A DNA stretch of 35,112 nt from assembly GCA_045530725.1 (NCBI GenBank), contig JAZSCT010000011.1, positions 1 to 35,112 on the forward strand, given 5' to 3'. Each line of letters opens with the position of its first letter. Position 1 is the first letter of the stretch. The notes under the pieces were generated by a model. It saw only the letters and a list, made by a program, of their open reading frames with translations, made no database searches and had not been told where the DNA came from. The translations under genes and the position numbers were made by a program. Positions 23,260 through 31,954 of the stretch are shown piece after piece. Source of the DNA: SIG435 sp045530725 (GTDB lineage Bacteria; Bacillota; Clostridia; UMGS1810).

Positions 23260-23342
23260 TTATGATTCCTTTCCATACACAATCACAAACTGATTGTATA
23301 GCCTGTTTTTGGCTTGGTTGAGCCATTTTTGAGCATATGAGA

Positions 23343-23768
23343 TTATTTATTCATCATAATAATCTTATATACATATAACTGCAGTTCAGTAAGATATGTA
23401 GTATCAAGAATCTCGATTTTTTTCTGTGCTTCTTTTACTTTGCCACTAAGATAGAGATCGTATGCTTCTATTATAAGTTTGTCATCGTTATCTTTGACAC
23501 GTCTTCCTGAGTCAGCCATATCTTCCCTTGCACTTCTCAGTTGAGTTGACATATGACCGTTTTCTTCACGGCATTTCTTAAGTTCTTCTTCAAGGGAACT
23601 GATTTTGTTTGCAAGGTTTTGTTTTTCTTCATTCATAGAAGAGATTGTCTGTGCAAATTTATTGTTCAAAGAATTTCCGTTGATTTTTACACACACAATA
23701 ATCAACACAATTATCAGAACAGGAATGATAAGTCTCTGAACTGTCTTTTTGTTTATATCAATAGTCAT
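23343..23768 (-). CDS. Small single-pass membrane protein with coiled coil, unknown function
   Basis: 141 residues that I do not recognise. Residues 11-28 (RLIIPVLIIVLIIVCVKI) form one membrane helix after a short basic cytoplasmic N-terminus. Residues about 40-90 (MNEEKQNLANKISSLEEELKKCREE onward) show heptad-like charged and hydrophobic alternation, a coiled coil. The tail (IIEAYDLYLSGKVKEAQKKIEILDTTYLTELQLYVY) resembles a single TPR-like helical pair. AAGGTG precedes ATG 23768. A parS-like site sits 14 bp upstream of the start, overlapping the leader. It lies between parB and polA on the same strand; a link with envelope or chromosome segregation is conceivable but unproven. Confidence 0.7.
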   Translation of the reverse strand: MTIDINKKTVQRLIIPVLIIVLIIVCVKINGNSLNNKFAQTISSMNEEKQNLANKISSLEEELKKCREENGHMSTQLRSAREDMADSGRRVKDNDDKLIIEAYDLYLSGKVKEAQKKIEILDTTYLTELQLYVYKIIMMNK

Positions 23769-23782
23769 TTCTTCACCTTAAA

Positions 23783-23798
23783 TGTTCCACATGGAACA
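23783..23798. promoter_or_regulatory. parS-like ParB-binding site 1
   Basis: TGTTCCACATGGAACA, a 16-bp near-perfect palindrome very close to the B. subtilis parS consensus (TGTTnCACGTGAAACA). It lies next to a TATAAT (23801-23806, minus strand) that may be the -10 of the small membrane-protein gene. Confidence 0.85.
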
Positions 23799-23951
23799 TT
23801 ATACCCTAAATTCTATAAAAATTTCGTCAAAAAACATCTTATATCAAAAATAATCTTAATATTTATTTGTATCAATTTTTAATATAATTTGATATAATTA
23901 TTCAAAATTTAACTGAAAATCTCTTAGAAAGCAATTTTGAAGGTCACTTTT

Positions 23952-24797
23952 TTACGAATTTTCGATAATTTTGAATATTCTTTCCAAATCTTCATAACCG
24001 TAGTACTCTATTTCAATTTTTCCTTTTTTCTTACCGTTATGTATTTTTACTTTTGTTCCAAGAGTGTCACTTGCTCTTTTTTCAAAATCAATGAATGCGA
24101 GTTTTGTATCAAGATCTTCTTTCTTTTCTTTTTTCTCTTTTTTTGATGAAAGTGCAAGTTTCTCCAACTCTCTTACAGTTATACCTTTTTCTGCTACAAG
24201 TTCTGCAAGTTCTTCTATACTTTCTTTATTTTCAAGGGAAAGGAGAACTTTTGCATGACCTACAGAGATTTTGCCTGATTCAAGAAGCAAAAATGCTTTT
24301 TTAGGAAGATTAAGAAGTCTTAAGGAGTTTGCAATCTGGCTTCTTGCCTTACTTACCTTCTGTGAAACTGCTTCCTGTGTGAGACTAAATTCTTCCATAA
24401 GTCTCTTATATCCCTTTGCTTCTTCAATAGGATTAAGATCCTGACGCTGCAAGTTTTCTATCAAGGCGATTTCATAGGCTTTTTCTTCTTCAAAATCCTT
24501 GATTATAGCAGGGATTGTGCTTATTTTAGCCATTTTTGAGGCTCTCCAACGTCTTTCTCCTGCGATTATCTTATAGTATCCGTTCTTTTCTTTTCTCACT
24601 ATAATAGGGGAAATAACACCGTGTTCCATGATAGATTCTGCAAGATCAATAAGTTTTTCTTCATCAAATACTTCTCTTGGTTGTTCCTTATTTGGTTCTA
24701 TCTCTGTTACTTTGATTTCTACAATACTTTCATTATTTATTTCTTCAGACACAGAAATCAATGAACCCAGACCTTTTCCCAGACCTTTTTTAGCCAT
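23952..24797 (-). CDS. parB: Chromosome-partitioning protein ParB (Spo0J)
   Basis: 281 residues. N-terminal GLGKGLGSLIS (ParA-interacting), then the CTP-binding/ParB-Srx core with IIAGERRWRASKMA (about 77-90; GERRWRA at 80-86) and ENLQRQDLNPIEEA (about 113-126). The helix-turn-helix parS-reading domain follows (FSLTQEAVSQKVSKARSQIANSLRLLNLP). A Lys/Glu-rich linker (SSKKEKKEKKEDLD) precedes the C-terminal dimerisation domain. It loads on parS as a CTP-dependent clamp and works with ParA/Soj. Start 17 bp downstream of parA with GGAAC upstream. Three parS-like sites are visible on either side of parAB. Confidence 0.96.
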   Translation of the reverse strand: MAKKGLGKGLGSLISVSEEINNESIVEIKVTEIEPNKEQPREVFDEEKLIDLAESIMEHGVISPIIVRKEKNGYYKIIAGERRWRASKMAKISTIPAIIKDFEEEKAYEIALIENLQRQDLNPIEEAKGYKRLMEEFSLTQEAVSQKVSKARSQIANSLRLLNLPKKAFLLLESGKISVGHAKVLLSLENKESIEELAELVAEKGITVRELEKLALSSKKEKKEKKEDLDTKLAFIDFEKRASDTLGTKVKIHNGKKKGKIEIEYYGYEDLERIFKIIENS

Positions 24798-24814
24798 ATT
24801 AATGTTCCTTTCTA

Positions 24815-25579
24815 TTATTTATTTCTTTTGATTACTTCTTTTGCCAGTGAAAGATAACTATTTGCACCTTTTGAGTGCTTATCGTATTCAAAAATACTCA
24901 TACCATAACTTGGTGCTTCACTTAATCTTACATTTCTTGGTATTACAGACTTATAAAGTTTGTCAGGATAATACTTTTTCACTTCTTCAGCCACCTGTAC
25001 AGAGAGATTTGTACGTGAATCAAACATTGTAAGAAGTACACCTTCGATATCAATATCTTTGTTCAATGATTTTTTGATTTCTTTGATGGTTTTGATAAGT
25101 TGACTGAGTCCCTCAAGAGCATAATACTCACATTGAATAGGGATAAGAATAGTATCTACAGCAACAAAAGCATTAAGTGTAAGAAGTCCAAGAGAAGGAG
25201 GACAATCTATCAGAATATAATCATATTGTTTTCTTATATCTTCTATAGCCTTTTTGAATATAAATTCTCTCTCTTCTATATCCACCATTTCTATTTCTGC
25301 TCCAGCAAGTTGTATATTTGAAGGACACAGATCAAGGTTTTTGCATTCTGTCTTTACTATAGCATCTTTGATATCTACTTCATTGATAAGTACATCATAT
25401 ATAGAGTTTTCACAGGTTTCCTTATCTATACCTACACCACTTGTGGCATTTCCCTGAGGATCAAGGTCTATAAGCAGTACCTTTTTGTTTTTGATACCCA
25501 AAGCAGCGCTGAGATTAATAGTGGAGGTTGTTTTTCCTACGCCTCCCTTTTGGTTGGCAAGTGCAATTACTTTTCCCAT
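24815..25579 (-). CDS. parA: ParA/Soj chromosome-partitioning ATPase
   Basis: 254 residues. Deviant Walker A KGGVGKTT (residues 11-18), Walker A' LLIDLDPQGNATSG, and Walker B YDYILIDCPPSLGLLTLNA. GTP/ATPase of the Soj type that cooperates with ParB and, in Firmicutes, also modulates DnaA at the nearby origin. I start at ATG 25579, which has AGGAAGG upstream; a longer in-frame reading to 25657 crosses the parS site and promoter. parB follows after 17 bp. Confidence 0.96.
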   Translation of the reverse strand: MGKVIALANQKGGVGKTTSTINLSAALGIKNKKVLLIDLDPQGNATSGVGIDKETCENSIYDVLINEVDIKDAIVKTECKNLDLCPSNIQLAGAEIEMVDIEEREFIFKKAIEDIRKQYDYILIDCPPSLGLLTLNAFVAVDTILIPIQCEYYALEGLSQLIKTIKEIKKSLNKDIDIEGVLLTMFDSRTNLSVQVAEEVKKYYPDKLYKSVIPRNVRLSEAPSYGMSIFEYDKHSKGANSYLSLAKEVIKRNK

Positions 25580-25615
25580 AATATCCTTCCTTTTTCTTAA
25601 TTTATTTACTTGTCC

Positions 25616-25644
25616 ATTATAACATATAAATGTTCCACATGGAA
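25616..25644 (-). promoter_or_regulatory. Probable parAB promoter overlapping parS 2
   Basis: TATAAT on the minus strand at 25616-25621, 36 bp before the parA start. The -35 position at 17-bp spacing (25639-25644, TTCCAT, weak) falls inside the parS-like site. ParB bound there could repress the operon. Confidence 0.5.
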
Positions 25645-25646
25645 CA
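25631..25646. promoter_or_regulatory. parS-like ParB-binding site 2
   Basis: TGTTCCACATGGAACA, identical to site 1, directly upstream of parA. Confidence 0.88.
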
Positions 25647-25682
25647 CTTTTTTTCAATTTTTTATAAATTATTTTTTATATT

Positions 25683-25698
25683 TGTTCTACGTGGAACA
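25683..25698. promoter_or_regulatory. parS-like ParB-binding site 3
   Basis: TGTTCTACGTGGAACA, with the consensus ACGTGGAACA half, 36 bp from site 2 in the AT-rich gap between gyrA and parA. Confidence 0.85.
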
Positions 25699-25830
25699 TT
25701 TAATTTTATATTTTATATATTTATTAATTTATGTACGATATATCATATATTATATTATAAATTTATTATTTTTATACTTTATTTCATTAGTTTTATATAA
25801 AATTTTTATTAATTATAACATTATAATCAC

Positions 25831-25870
25831 AAAAAAGAATGTTCCTTATAATAGAACATTCTTTTTTATT
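25831..25870 (-). terminator. Terminator of gyrA
   Basis: A 14-bp stem (25831-25844 with 25854-25867, AAAAAAGAATGTTC/GAACATTCTTTTTT), a 9-nt loop and a T-run on the minus strand, 20 bp after the gyrA stop. Confidence 0.87.
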
Positions 25871-25886
25871 AAATTTAATTATTTAA

Positions 25887-28403
25887 TTAATTTTCTGAAG
25901 ATGTGTTTTCTTCCTGTTCTGATGGTTGTGAGTTTTGCTGAGATTCAGATGATTCATTTACACTTTCTTCATTTATTTCATCATCCTCTTCTTCTTTTTC
26001 TGCTATAGTAGTAGATACAATACTTACTCCATCCTCAAGTTTCATTACTCTTACACCCTGAGTTGCTCTTCCGAATTTACTGATTTCTGCAACATCACAT
26101 CTTATAATAATACCTTCGGATGTGATCATCATTACATCATCATCTTCTTTTACAATAGATACACCTGCAACTTTACCTGTCTTTTCTGTGATTCTGTATC
26201 CCATTACACCTTTACCGCCACGTGTCTGGAGTTTGAATTCATCTATATCACTCTTTTTGCCGTAGCCGTTTTCTGTGATAGAAAGGAGAGTACAGTCATC
26301 TTTTTGAACACAGGCACCTATTACATAGTCACCATCATTTAAAAGAATACCTCTTACACCTGTAGCATTTCTACCCATACATCTTGCATCTTTTTCTCTA
26401 AAACGTATGCATTGTCCGTCGTGAGTAGCGATTATAATATTATCTTCTCCGTTTGTAATTTCTACATGGATAAGTTCATCATCTTCTCTTAATCCGATAG
26501 CGATAAGACCGCCTTTTCTGTGAGAATTGTACTCATCAAGGTTTGTCTTTTTGATGATACCTTTCTTTGTAATCATACAAAGGTTATTTTCTTCGCTGAA
26601 TTCTCTCAAAGGAATCATAGCAGTTATCTTTTCTTCAGGTTCAAGGGGAAGAAGATTTACTATTGCAAGACCTTTGGCAGTTCTTCCTGACTCAGGAATC
26701 TGATATGCTTTCATCTTATACATTCTTCCTCTGTTTGTAAAGAAAAGAATATAATTATGTGTACTTGTAGTAAAGATTTTTTCCACATAATCTTCATTTC
26801 TTGTACTAAGTCCCGAAACACCTCTTCCTCCTCTGTGTTGAGAACGATAAACTGATGTGGAAAGACGTTTGATATATCCAAAATGAGTAAGTGTTACAAC
26901 ATTATTTTCTTCTTCTATAAGGTCTTCGTCTTCTATATCATCAGTATTCATTGTGATGGTGGTTCTTCTTTCATCGCCGTATTTTTCTTTTATTTCAGTA
27001 AGTTCATCTTTTATAATCTGAAGAACAAGTGTTTCATCATTTAGAATTTTCTTATAATATTCGATTTTTTCTTTAAGATCATTAAGTTCGTTTTCTATTT
27101 TTTCTTTTTCCAGTCCCTGAAGTCTTGCAAGTCTCATATCGAGGATAGACTGTGCCTGAATTTCTGAAAATCCAAATCTTTCCATAAGTCTTTCTTTTGC
27201 ATCATTATAGGAAGATCTGATTATTTTGATGATTTCATCAATATTATCAAGGGCAATTTTCAGTCCGTCGAGGATATGTGCTCTTGCTTCTGCTTTTTCC
27301 AGATCAAATTTTGTTCTTCTAACAATTACTTCTTCCTGGAATTTGATATAATTATCAATTATCTGTTTGAGATTTAAAATCTTTGGCTGTCCGTCAACAA
27401 GGGCTAAGAATATTATACCGAATGATTCCTGCATAGAAGAGAATTTGTAGAGATTATTAAGTACAATATTTGCATTTGCATCTCTTTTTATCTCAATAAC
27501 AATTCTTATACCTTCTTTGTCAGATTCATCTCTTAAATCATATATTCCTTCTATTCTCTTATCTTTTACAAGTTCTGCTATTCTCTGGATAAGAATAGAT
27601 TTATTTACCTGATAAGGAAGTTCTGTAACAATGATTCTTTCTCTGCCTTCTTTGTCAGTATCAATTTCGGCTTTTGCTCTCATTATTACTTTGCCTTTAC
27701 CTGTATTGTAAGCCTGAATGATACCTGCTCTTCCCATTATAAGTCCTGCAGTAGGAAAATCAGGTCCTTTTATGTATTCCATAAGACCTTCAATATCAAT
27801 ATCAGGATTATCTATACTGGCTATACATCCATCTATTACTTCTGTCAGATTGTGTGGTGGTATATTTGTAGCCATACCTACGGCAATACCTGAAGAACCG
27901 TTTATAAGAAGAGATGGTATTCTTGAAGGAACTACCACAGGTTCTTTTCTTGTTTCGTCGAAGTTTGGCATATAATCCACAGTTTCTTTATCTATATCTC
28001 GAAGCATAAGCATTGCATATTTGCTCATTCTTGATTCTGTGTATCTGTATGCAGCAGCAGGGTCACCGTCAATAGAACCGAAGTTACCCTGACCGTCAAT
28101 CATAGGATATCTCATTGTGAAGTTCTGAGCAAGTCTTACCAATGCATCATAAACAGAAGCATCTCCGTGTGGATGATATCTACCAAGCACGTCACCTACT
28201 GTAGTAGCACATTTTCTGTAAGCAGAAGTAGGGAAGAGGTTGTCTTCATTCATTGTGTAAAGAATTCTTCTGTGTACAGGCTTAAGACCGTCTCTTACAT
28301 CAGGAAGTGCTCTTCCTACGATAACACTCATGGCGTAATCAATGTAAGACTTCTTCATTTCATTACTTATTTCTACATTAATTAACTTTTCATTTTCAAA
28401 CAT
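25887..28403 (-). CDS. gyrA: DNA gyrase subunit A
   Basis: 838 residues. The catalytic tyrosine is Y121 in AAAYRYTESRMS. The quinolone-resistance-determining region reads YHPHGDASVYDALVRLAQ; the position equivalent to E. coli S83 is Ala (A82), while D86 is kept. The GyrA box QTRGGKGVMGY in the C-terminal beta-pinwheel distinguishes it from ParC. The C-terminus ends in an acidic, Ser/Asn/Gln-rich tail (about residues 805-838). It introduces negative supercoils together with GyrB, whose gene ends 34 bp upstream on the same strand. Start ATG 28403 with AAGGAT upstream. Confidence 0.97.
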   Translation of the reverse strand: MFENEKLINVEISNEMKKSYIDYAMSVIVGRALPDVRDGLKPVHRRILYTMNEDNLFPTSAYRKCATTVGDVLGRYHPHGDASVYDALVRLAQNFTMRYPMIDGQGNFGSIDGDPAAAYRYTESRMSKYAMLMLRDIDKETVDYMPNFDETRKEPVVVPSRIPSLLINGSSGIAVGMATNIPPHNLTEVIDGCIASIDNPDIDIEGLMEYIKGPDFPTAGLIMGRAGIIQAYNTGKGKVIMRAKAEIDTDKEGRERIIVTELPYQVNKSILIQRIAELVKDKRIEGIYDLRDESDKEGIRIVIEIKRDANANIVLNNLYKFSSMQESFGIIFLALVDGQPKILNLKQIIDNYIKFQEEVIVRRTKFDLEKAEARAHILDGLKIALDNIDEIIKIIRSSYNDAKERLMERFGFSEIQAQSILDMRLARLQGLEKEKIENELNDLKEKIEYYKKILNDETLVLQIIKDELTEIKEKYGDERRTTITMNTDDIEDEDLIEEENNVVTLTHFGYIKRLSTSVYRSQHRGGRGVSGLSTRNEDYVEKIFTTSTHNYILFFTNRGRMYKMKAYQIPESGRTAKGLAIVNLLPLEPEEKITAMIPLREFSEENNLCMITKKGIIKKTNLDEYNSHRKGGLIAIGLREDDELIHVEITNGEDNIIIATHDGQCIRFREKDARCMGRNATGVRGILLNDGDYVIGACVQKDDCTLLSITENGYGKKSDIDEFKLQTRGGKGVMGYRITEKTGKVAGVSIVKEDDDVMMITSEGIIIRCDVAEISKFGRATQGVRVMKLEDGVSIVSTTIAEKEEEDDEINEESVNESSESQQNSQPSEQEENTSSEN

Positions 28404-28437
28404 AGTATCTTATCCTTTCGCAAGGGATGCTTTATTT

Positions 28438-30345
28438 TTAAATATCAAGATTTGTTACATATTTTGCATTTTCTTCGATAAATTCTCTTCTTGGTTCAAC
28501 GCTGTCACCCATAAGTACTGAAAACATTTCATCTGCTCTTTGAGCATCTTCAAGTTCTACTCTGAGCATTATTCTTGTTTCAGGATTCATGGTTGTTTCC
28601 CAGAGTTGTTCAGGGTTCATTTCACCAAGACCTTTATATCTCTGAACTTTTGCATCTTCACCGATTTCTGATAAAGCATCTTTTAGTTCTTCTTCTGTAT
28701 ATGCGTATTTTTCTTTCTTTCCTTTGAATACTTTATAAAGAGGAGGCTGTGCAATATACACATGACCTTCTTCTACCAAAGGACGCATATATCTGAAGAA
28801 AAATGTAAGTAAAAGTGTTCTGATATGTGATCCATCCACGTCGGCATCGGCCATAATGATGATTTTTTCATATCTTAATTTAGATGTATCAAATTCATTT
28901 CCCACACCTGCACCTAAAGCAGTAATTACAGGAAGGAGTTTTTCGTTTGTAATAACTTTATCTATACGAGATTTTTCTACATTGAGCATCTTTCCCCAGA
29001 GAGGAAGAATAGCCTGATAATTTCTGTCTCTTCCCTGCTTTGCAGATCCTCCCGCACTATCTCCTTCGACGATATATATTTCAGTATTTTCTCTTGATTT
29101 ACTTGAGCAATCTGCAAGTTTTCCGGGAAGTGATCCTCCACCGCCAAGAGCACTCTTTCTTGCATTTTCTCTTGCTTTTCTTGCTGCTTCTCTTGCTCTT
29201 GCAGCACTCATAGCCTTATCTATGATAGTTCTTGCTATCTTTGGATTTTCTTCTAAGAATGCATTGAGAACTTCATTCATTGTAGATTCTACGGCACTTC
29301 TTACTTCGCTGTTACCAAGTTTTGTTTTGGTCTGTCCTTCAAACTGTGCTTCAAGTACCTTTACACTTATTACACAGGTAAGTCCTTCTCTTATATCTTC
29401 ACCGCTTATCTTTTCATCTTCTTTTTTGAATATGCCGAATTTCTGAGCATAACTGTTAAATACTCTTGTGAGAGAATTCTTAAATCCTATTTCGTGTGTA
29501 CCACCTTCTGTGGTGTGGATATTATTTGCAAAACTTACAAGTGTTTCTGTATAACTTGTAGTATATTGAAGAGCAATTTCCACATTTGTATCTTTCTTTT
29601 GTGCTTCCATGTAGATTGGTTCTTCATGGATGGCTTCTTTACTCTTGTTGAGCCATTGTACATAAGAAATGATACCGCCTTCGTAGTACAATTCTTTTTT
29701 CTTATCTTCTTCTCTCTTATCTGTAAGAACAATCTTTATTCCTTTGTTAAGAAATGCCTGTTCTCTAAGTCTGTCAAGTAAGATAGAATAATCATATTCA
29801 AGTTCTTCAAATATTTCACCGTCAGGTTTGAAAGTTACTTTTGTACCTGTTTTTGTTGTTTCACCGATGATTTTAAGTTTATCTATACTCTTTCCTCTTT
29901 CGTATCTCTGGAAATGTACATTCTTTCCGTCAGAAATCTCTACTTCAAGATATTCACTTAATGCATTTACAACAGATGCACCAACACCGTGGAGACCACC
30001 TGATACTTTGTATCCTCCACCACCAAACTTACCGCCTGCATGAAGAATAGTAAATACCACTTCTACAGCAGGGATTCCCATCTTCGGATGAATACCTACA
30101 GGTATGCCTCTACCGTCATCTATTACTGTGATAGAGTTATCTTCGTTTATAAACACCTGGATTTCTTTACAGTATCCTGCAAGTGCTTCGTCAATACTGT
30201 TATCCACTATTTCATAAACAAGATGATGAAGACCACGTGATGATGTACTTCCTATGTACATACCCGGTCTTTTTCTTACTGCTTCAAGCCCTTCAAGAAC
30301 CTGAATATTACTTTCATCATAATTTGTGTTTACCTGAGAACTCAT
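28438..30345 (-). CDS. gyrB: DNA gyrase subunit B
   Basis: 635 residues. GHKL ATPase motifs: EIVDNSIDEALAGYC, DDGRGIPVGIHPKMG and GGLHGVGASVVNALS. The TOPRIM domain has EGDSAGGSAKQGRDR with its metal-binding Glu and DADVDGSHIRTLLLTFFFR. The C-terminal QRYKGLGEMNPEQLWETTMNP is also conserved. The length is that of the short Gram-positive GyrB type. Start ATG 30345 with AGGAGG upstream. It is preceded by remB with 9 bp between and followed by gyrA, the ancestral Firmicute order. Confidence 0.98.
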   Translation of the reverse strand: MSSQVNTNYDESNIQVLEGLEAVRKRPGMYIGSTSSRGLHHLVYEIVDNSIDEALAGYCKEIQVFINEDNSITVIDDGRGIPVGIHPKMGIPAVEVVFTILHAGGKFGGGGYKVSGGLHGVGASVVNALSEYLEVEISDGKNVHFQRYERGKSIDKLKIIGETTKTGTKVTFKPDGEIFEELEYDYSILLDRLREQAFLNKGIKIVLTDKREEDKKKELYYEGGIISYVQWLNKSKEAIHEEPIYMEAQKKDTNVEIALQYTTSYTETLVSFANNIHTTEGGTHEIGFKNSLTRVFNSYAQKFGIFKKEDEKISGEDIREGLTCVISVKVLEAQFEGQTKTKLGNSEVRSAVESTMNEVLNAFLEENPKIARTIIDKAMSAARAREAARKARENARKSALGGGGSLPGKLADCSSKSRENTEIYIVEGDSAGGSAKQGRDRNYQAILPLWGKMLNVEKSRIDKVITNEKLLPVITALGAGVGNEFDTSKLRYEKIIIMADADVDGSHIRTLLLTFFFRYMRPLVEEGHVYIAQPPLYKVFKGKKEKYAYTEEELKDALSEIGEDAKVQRYKGLGEMNPEQLWETTMNPETRIMLRVELEDAQRADEMFSVLMGDSVEPRREFIEENAKYVTNLDI

Positions 30346-30354
30346 AATTTCCTC

Positions 30355-30633
30355 CTAAAGATTATTTTTTCTTTTTATATAATCTTCTTCACACCTTTTA
30401 AGGAGTGTTTGTGCCGCGATGGGCGATATATATAACTTATTTTCTTTATCATTTTTTAATATTACATAAGATTTTGGAAGAATATTTTCTTCTACATTTA
30501 TTACATTCTTATTTAATTCCATTTCTTTAAGATATTGTTTGGTTATTTTTGATATAGAACTTGATTCAAGATCCATTATTGCTACAATATCTTTTTTATT
30601 CACTATGAAATTTCCGCCTAAATGAAGAAACAT
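30355..30633 (-). CDS. remB: DUF370-family protein, RemB/YaaB
   Basis: 92 residues. It begins MFLHLGGNFIVNKKDIVAIMDLES, the diagnostic start of the RemB (YaaB) branch of the DUF370 family, which sits between recF and gyrB in Bacillus as here. RemA, the paralogue, is a DNA-binding activator of matrix genes; the role of RemB is less defined. The middle IDs end in ILPKSYVILKNDKENKLYISPIAAQTLLKR, a further conserved block. The start lies 3 bp after the recF stop, so expression is coupled. Confidence 0.88.
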   Translation of the reverse strand: MFLHLGGNFIVNKKDIVAIMDLESSSISKITKQYLKEMELNKNVINVEENILPKSYVILKNDKENKLYISPIAAQTLLKRCEEDYIKRKNNL

Positions 30634-30636
30634 TTA

Positions 30637-31719
30637 TTATTCCTCTCTTATAATTTTTCCTTCTTCTATCTTAAAAATCTTCACATTTTCATTATTTTCA
30701 AGATTTTCTTCTTTTTTTGTACAAGTGATTATTACCTGCTTGTCCTTTATCTTTGAAGTAAGATATTTTATTCTTTTTTCATCAAGTTCACTTGTGATAT
30801 CATCAAGAAGAAGAATAGGATATTCATTTACAATATCATATATAATATCTGCTTCAGAAAGTTTGAGAGATAATACTGCAGTTCTTTGTTGTCCCTGAGA
30901 CGAATAAATTTTTGCATTTTTTTCATTTATTATAAAATTAAAGTCATCTCTGTGTGGACCTATAAGAGAAATTCCTGCTTCTTTTTCTCTTTGTTTATTA
31001 TCTTCAAGATATTTATAGAGTTTTTCTTTATCTTCTCTCATATCTTTTATATTACAAACATATTCTATATACAAATTCTCTTTTTCATCAGATATTTCTT
31101 TTTGATATTTTTTTATATAAGGATTTATTTTCTTTATAATTTCTTCTCTGTATTTAGAAATTATAACTCCATATTCAGAGAGTTTTTCATTCCATACAGA
31201 CAAAAGAGAATCATTGTTGTTTCTTTTTTTCAAAAGAGTGTTTTTTTGTTTCAATACCTTATAATAATTTATAAGATATTTAAAATAGACAGGATAAACA
31301 GAAGAAAGAAATGAATCAAGGAAGTTTCTTCTCTGACTTGGACCGCTTTTTATGATATTTAAATGCTCGGGAGTAAATATAACTGCCTTAAGATATCCTA
31401 CAAGTTCACTTAATCTTTTTATATTTATACCGTTTATACTTACTATTTTTGAATCATCTAATTTTATTTCGGCATTCATATCACGAAGATTTGATTCAAA
31501 TTCTATATTCAAAAAACTTCCATCTTCATTAAATTTTATTACTTCTTTATCTTTTACTCCTCTGTAACTTTTTCCCTGACAAAAATAATATATTGCTTCT
31601 ATTACATTTGTTTTTCCCTGACCGTTTTCACCATAAAGAATATTTATATTTGAAGAAAAATCAAACTTTTCTTCACTATAATTTCTGAAGTTTTTAAGAT
31701 AAATATTTTTTACAATCAT
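30637..31719 (-). CDS. recF: DNA replication and repair protein RecF
   Basis: 360 residues, an SMC-like ABC ATPase that helps RecO/RecR load RecA at single-strand gaps. Walker A is GENGQGKTN (30-38), the signature is YSSQGQQRTAVLSLKLSEA and Walker B is PILLLDDITSELDEKR. N-terminal LKNFRNYSEEKFDF is typical. Its ATG overlaps the yaaA stop codon by 4 nt (ATGA type), which suggests translational coupling. Confidence 0.97.
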   Translation of the reverse strand: MIVKNIYLKNFRNYSEEKFDFSSNINILYGENGQGKTNVIEAIYYFCQGKSYRGVKDKEVIKFNEDGSFLNIEFESNLRDMNAEIKLDDSKIVSINGINIKRLSELVGYLKAVIFTPEHLNIIKSGPSQRRNFLDSFLSSVYPVYFKYLINYYKVLKQKNTLLKKRNNNDSLLSVWNEKLSEYGVIISKYREEIIKKINPYIKKYQKEISDEKENLYIEYVCNIKDMREDKEKLYKYLEDNKQREKEAGISLIGPHRDDFNFIINEKNAKIYSSQGQQRTAVLSLKLSEADIIYDIVNEYPILLLDDITSELDEKRIKYLTSKIKDKQVIITCTKKEENLENNENVKIFKIEEGKIIREE

Positions 31720-31940
31720 TCTTTCAAAACCTTGATATCTATTTCTTCATCTTCAGTTTTTATGGTAATAATATCTCCTGGATAAATCTTCTTTCCTCTT
31801 TCTTTTATCACATTTTCTCCCATAAATATTATACCCTGTTTTATAATAAATTTAGCATCTGCTCCGTCCTCAGCAATCTGAGTAAACTTAAGAAGTTGAT
31901 CGAGTTTTATGTATTCTGTAGTGATATAAACGGTTTCCAT
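31716..31940 (-). CDS. yaaA: S4-domain RNA-binding protein YaaA
   Basis: 74 residues consisting of one S4-type RNA-binding fold: IKLDQLLKFTQIAEDGADAKFIIKQGIIFMGENVIKERGKKIYPGDII. Same place (between dnaN and recF) and size as B. subtilis YaaA. Thought to bind ribosomal or other structured RNA; exact role unknown. AAGGAAA precedes ATG 31940, and the gene overlaps recF by 4 nt. Confidence 0.92.
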   Translation of the reverse strand: METVYITTEYIKLDQLLKFTQIAEDGADAKFIIKQGIIFMGENVIKERGKKIYPGDIITIKTEDEEIDIKVLKE

Positions 31941-31954
31941 ATTTATTTTCCTTT

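Noticed and set aside
25831..25867. Fourth parS site suggested by AATGTTCC and GAACATT
   Set aside because: The two halves are separated by a loop and form a long stem followed by T residues; this is the gyrA terminator.
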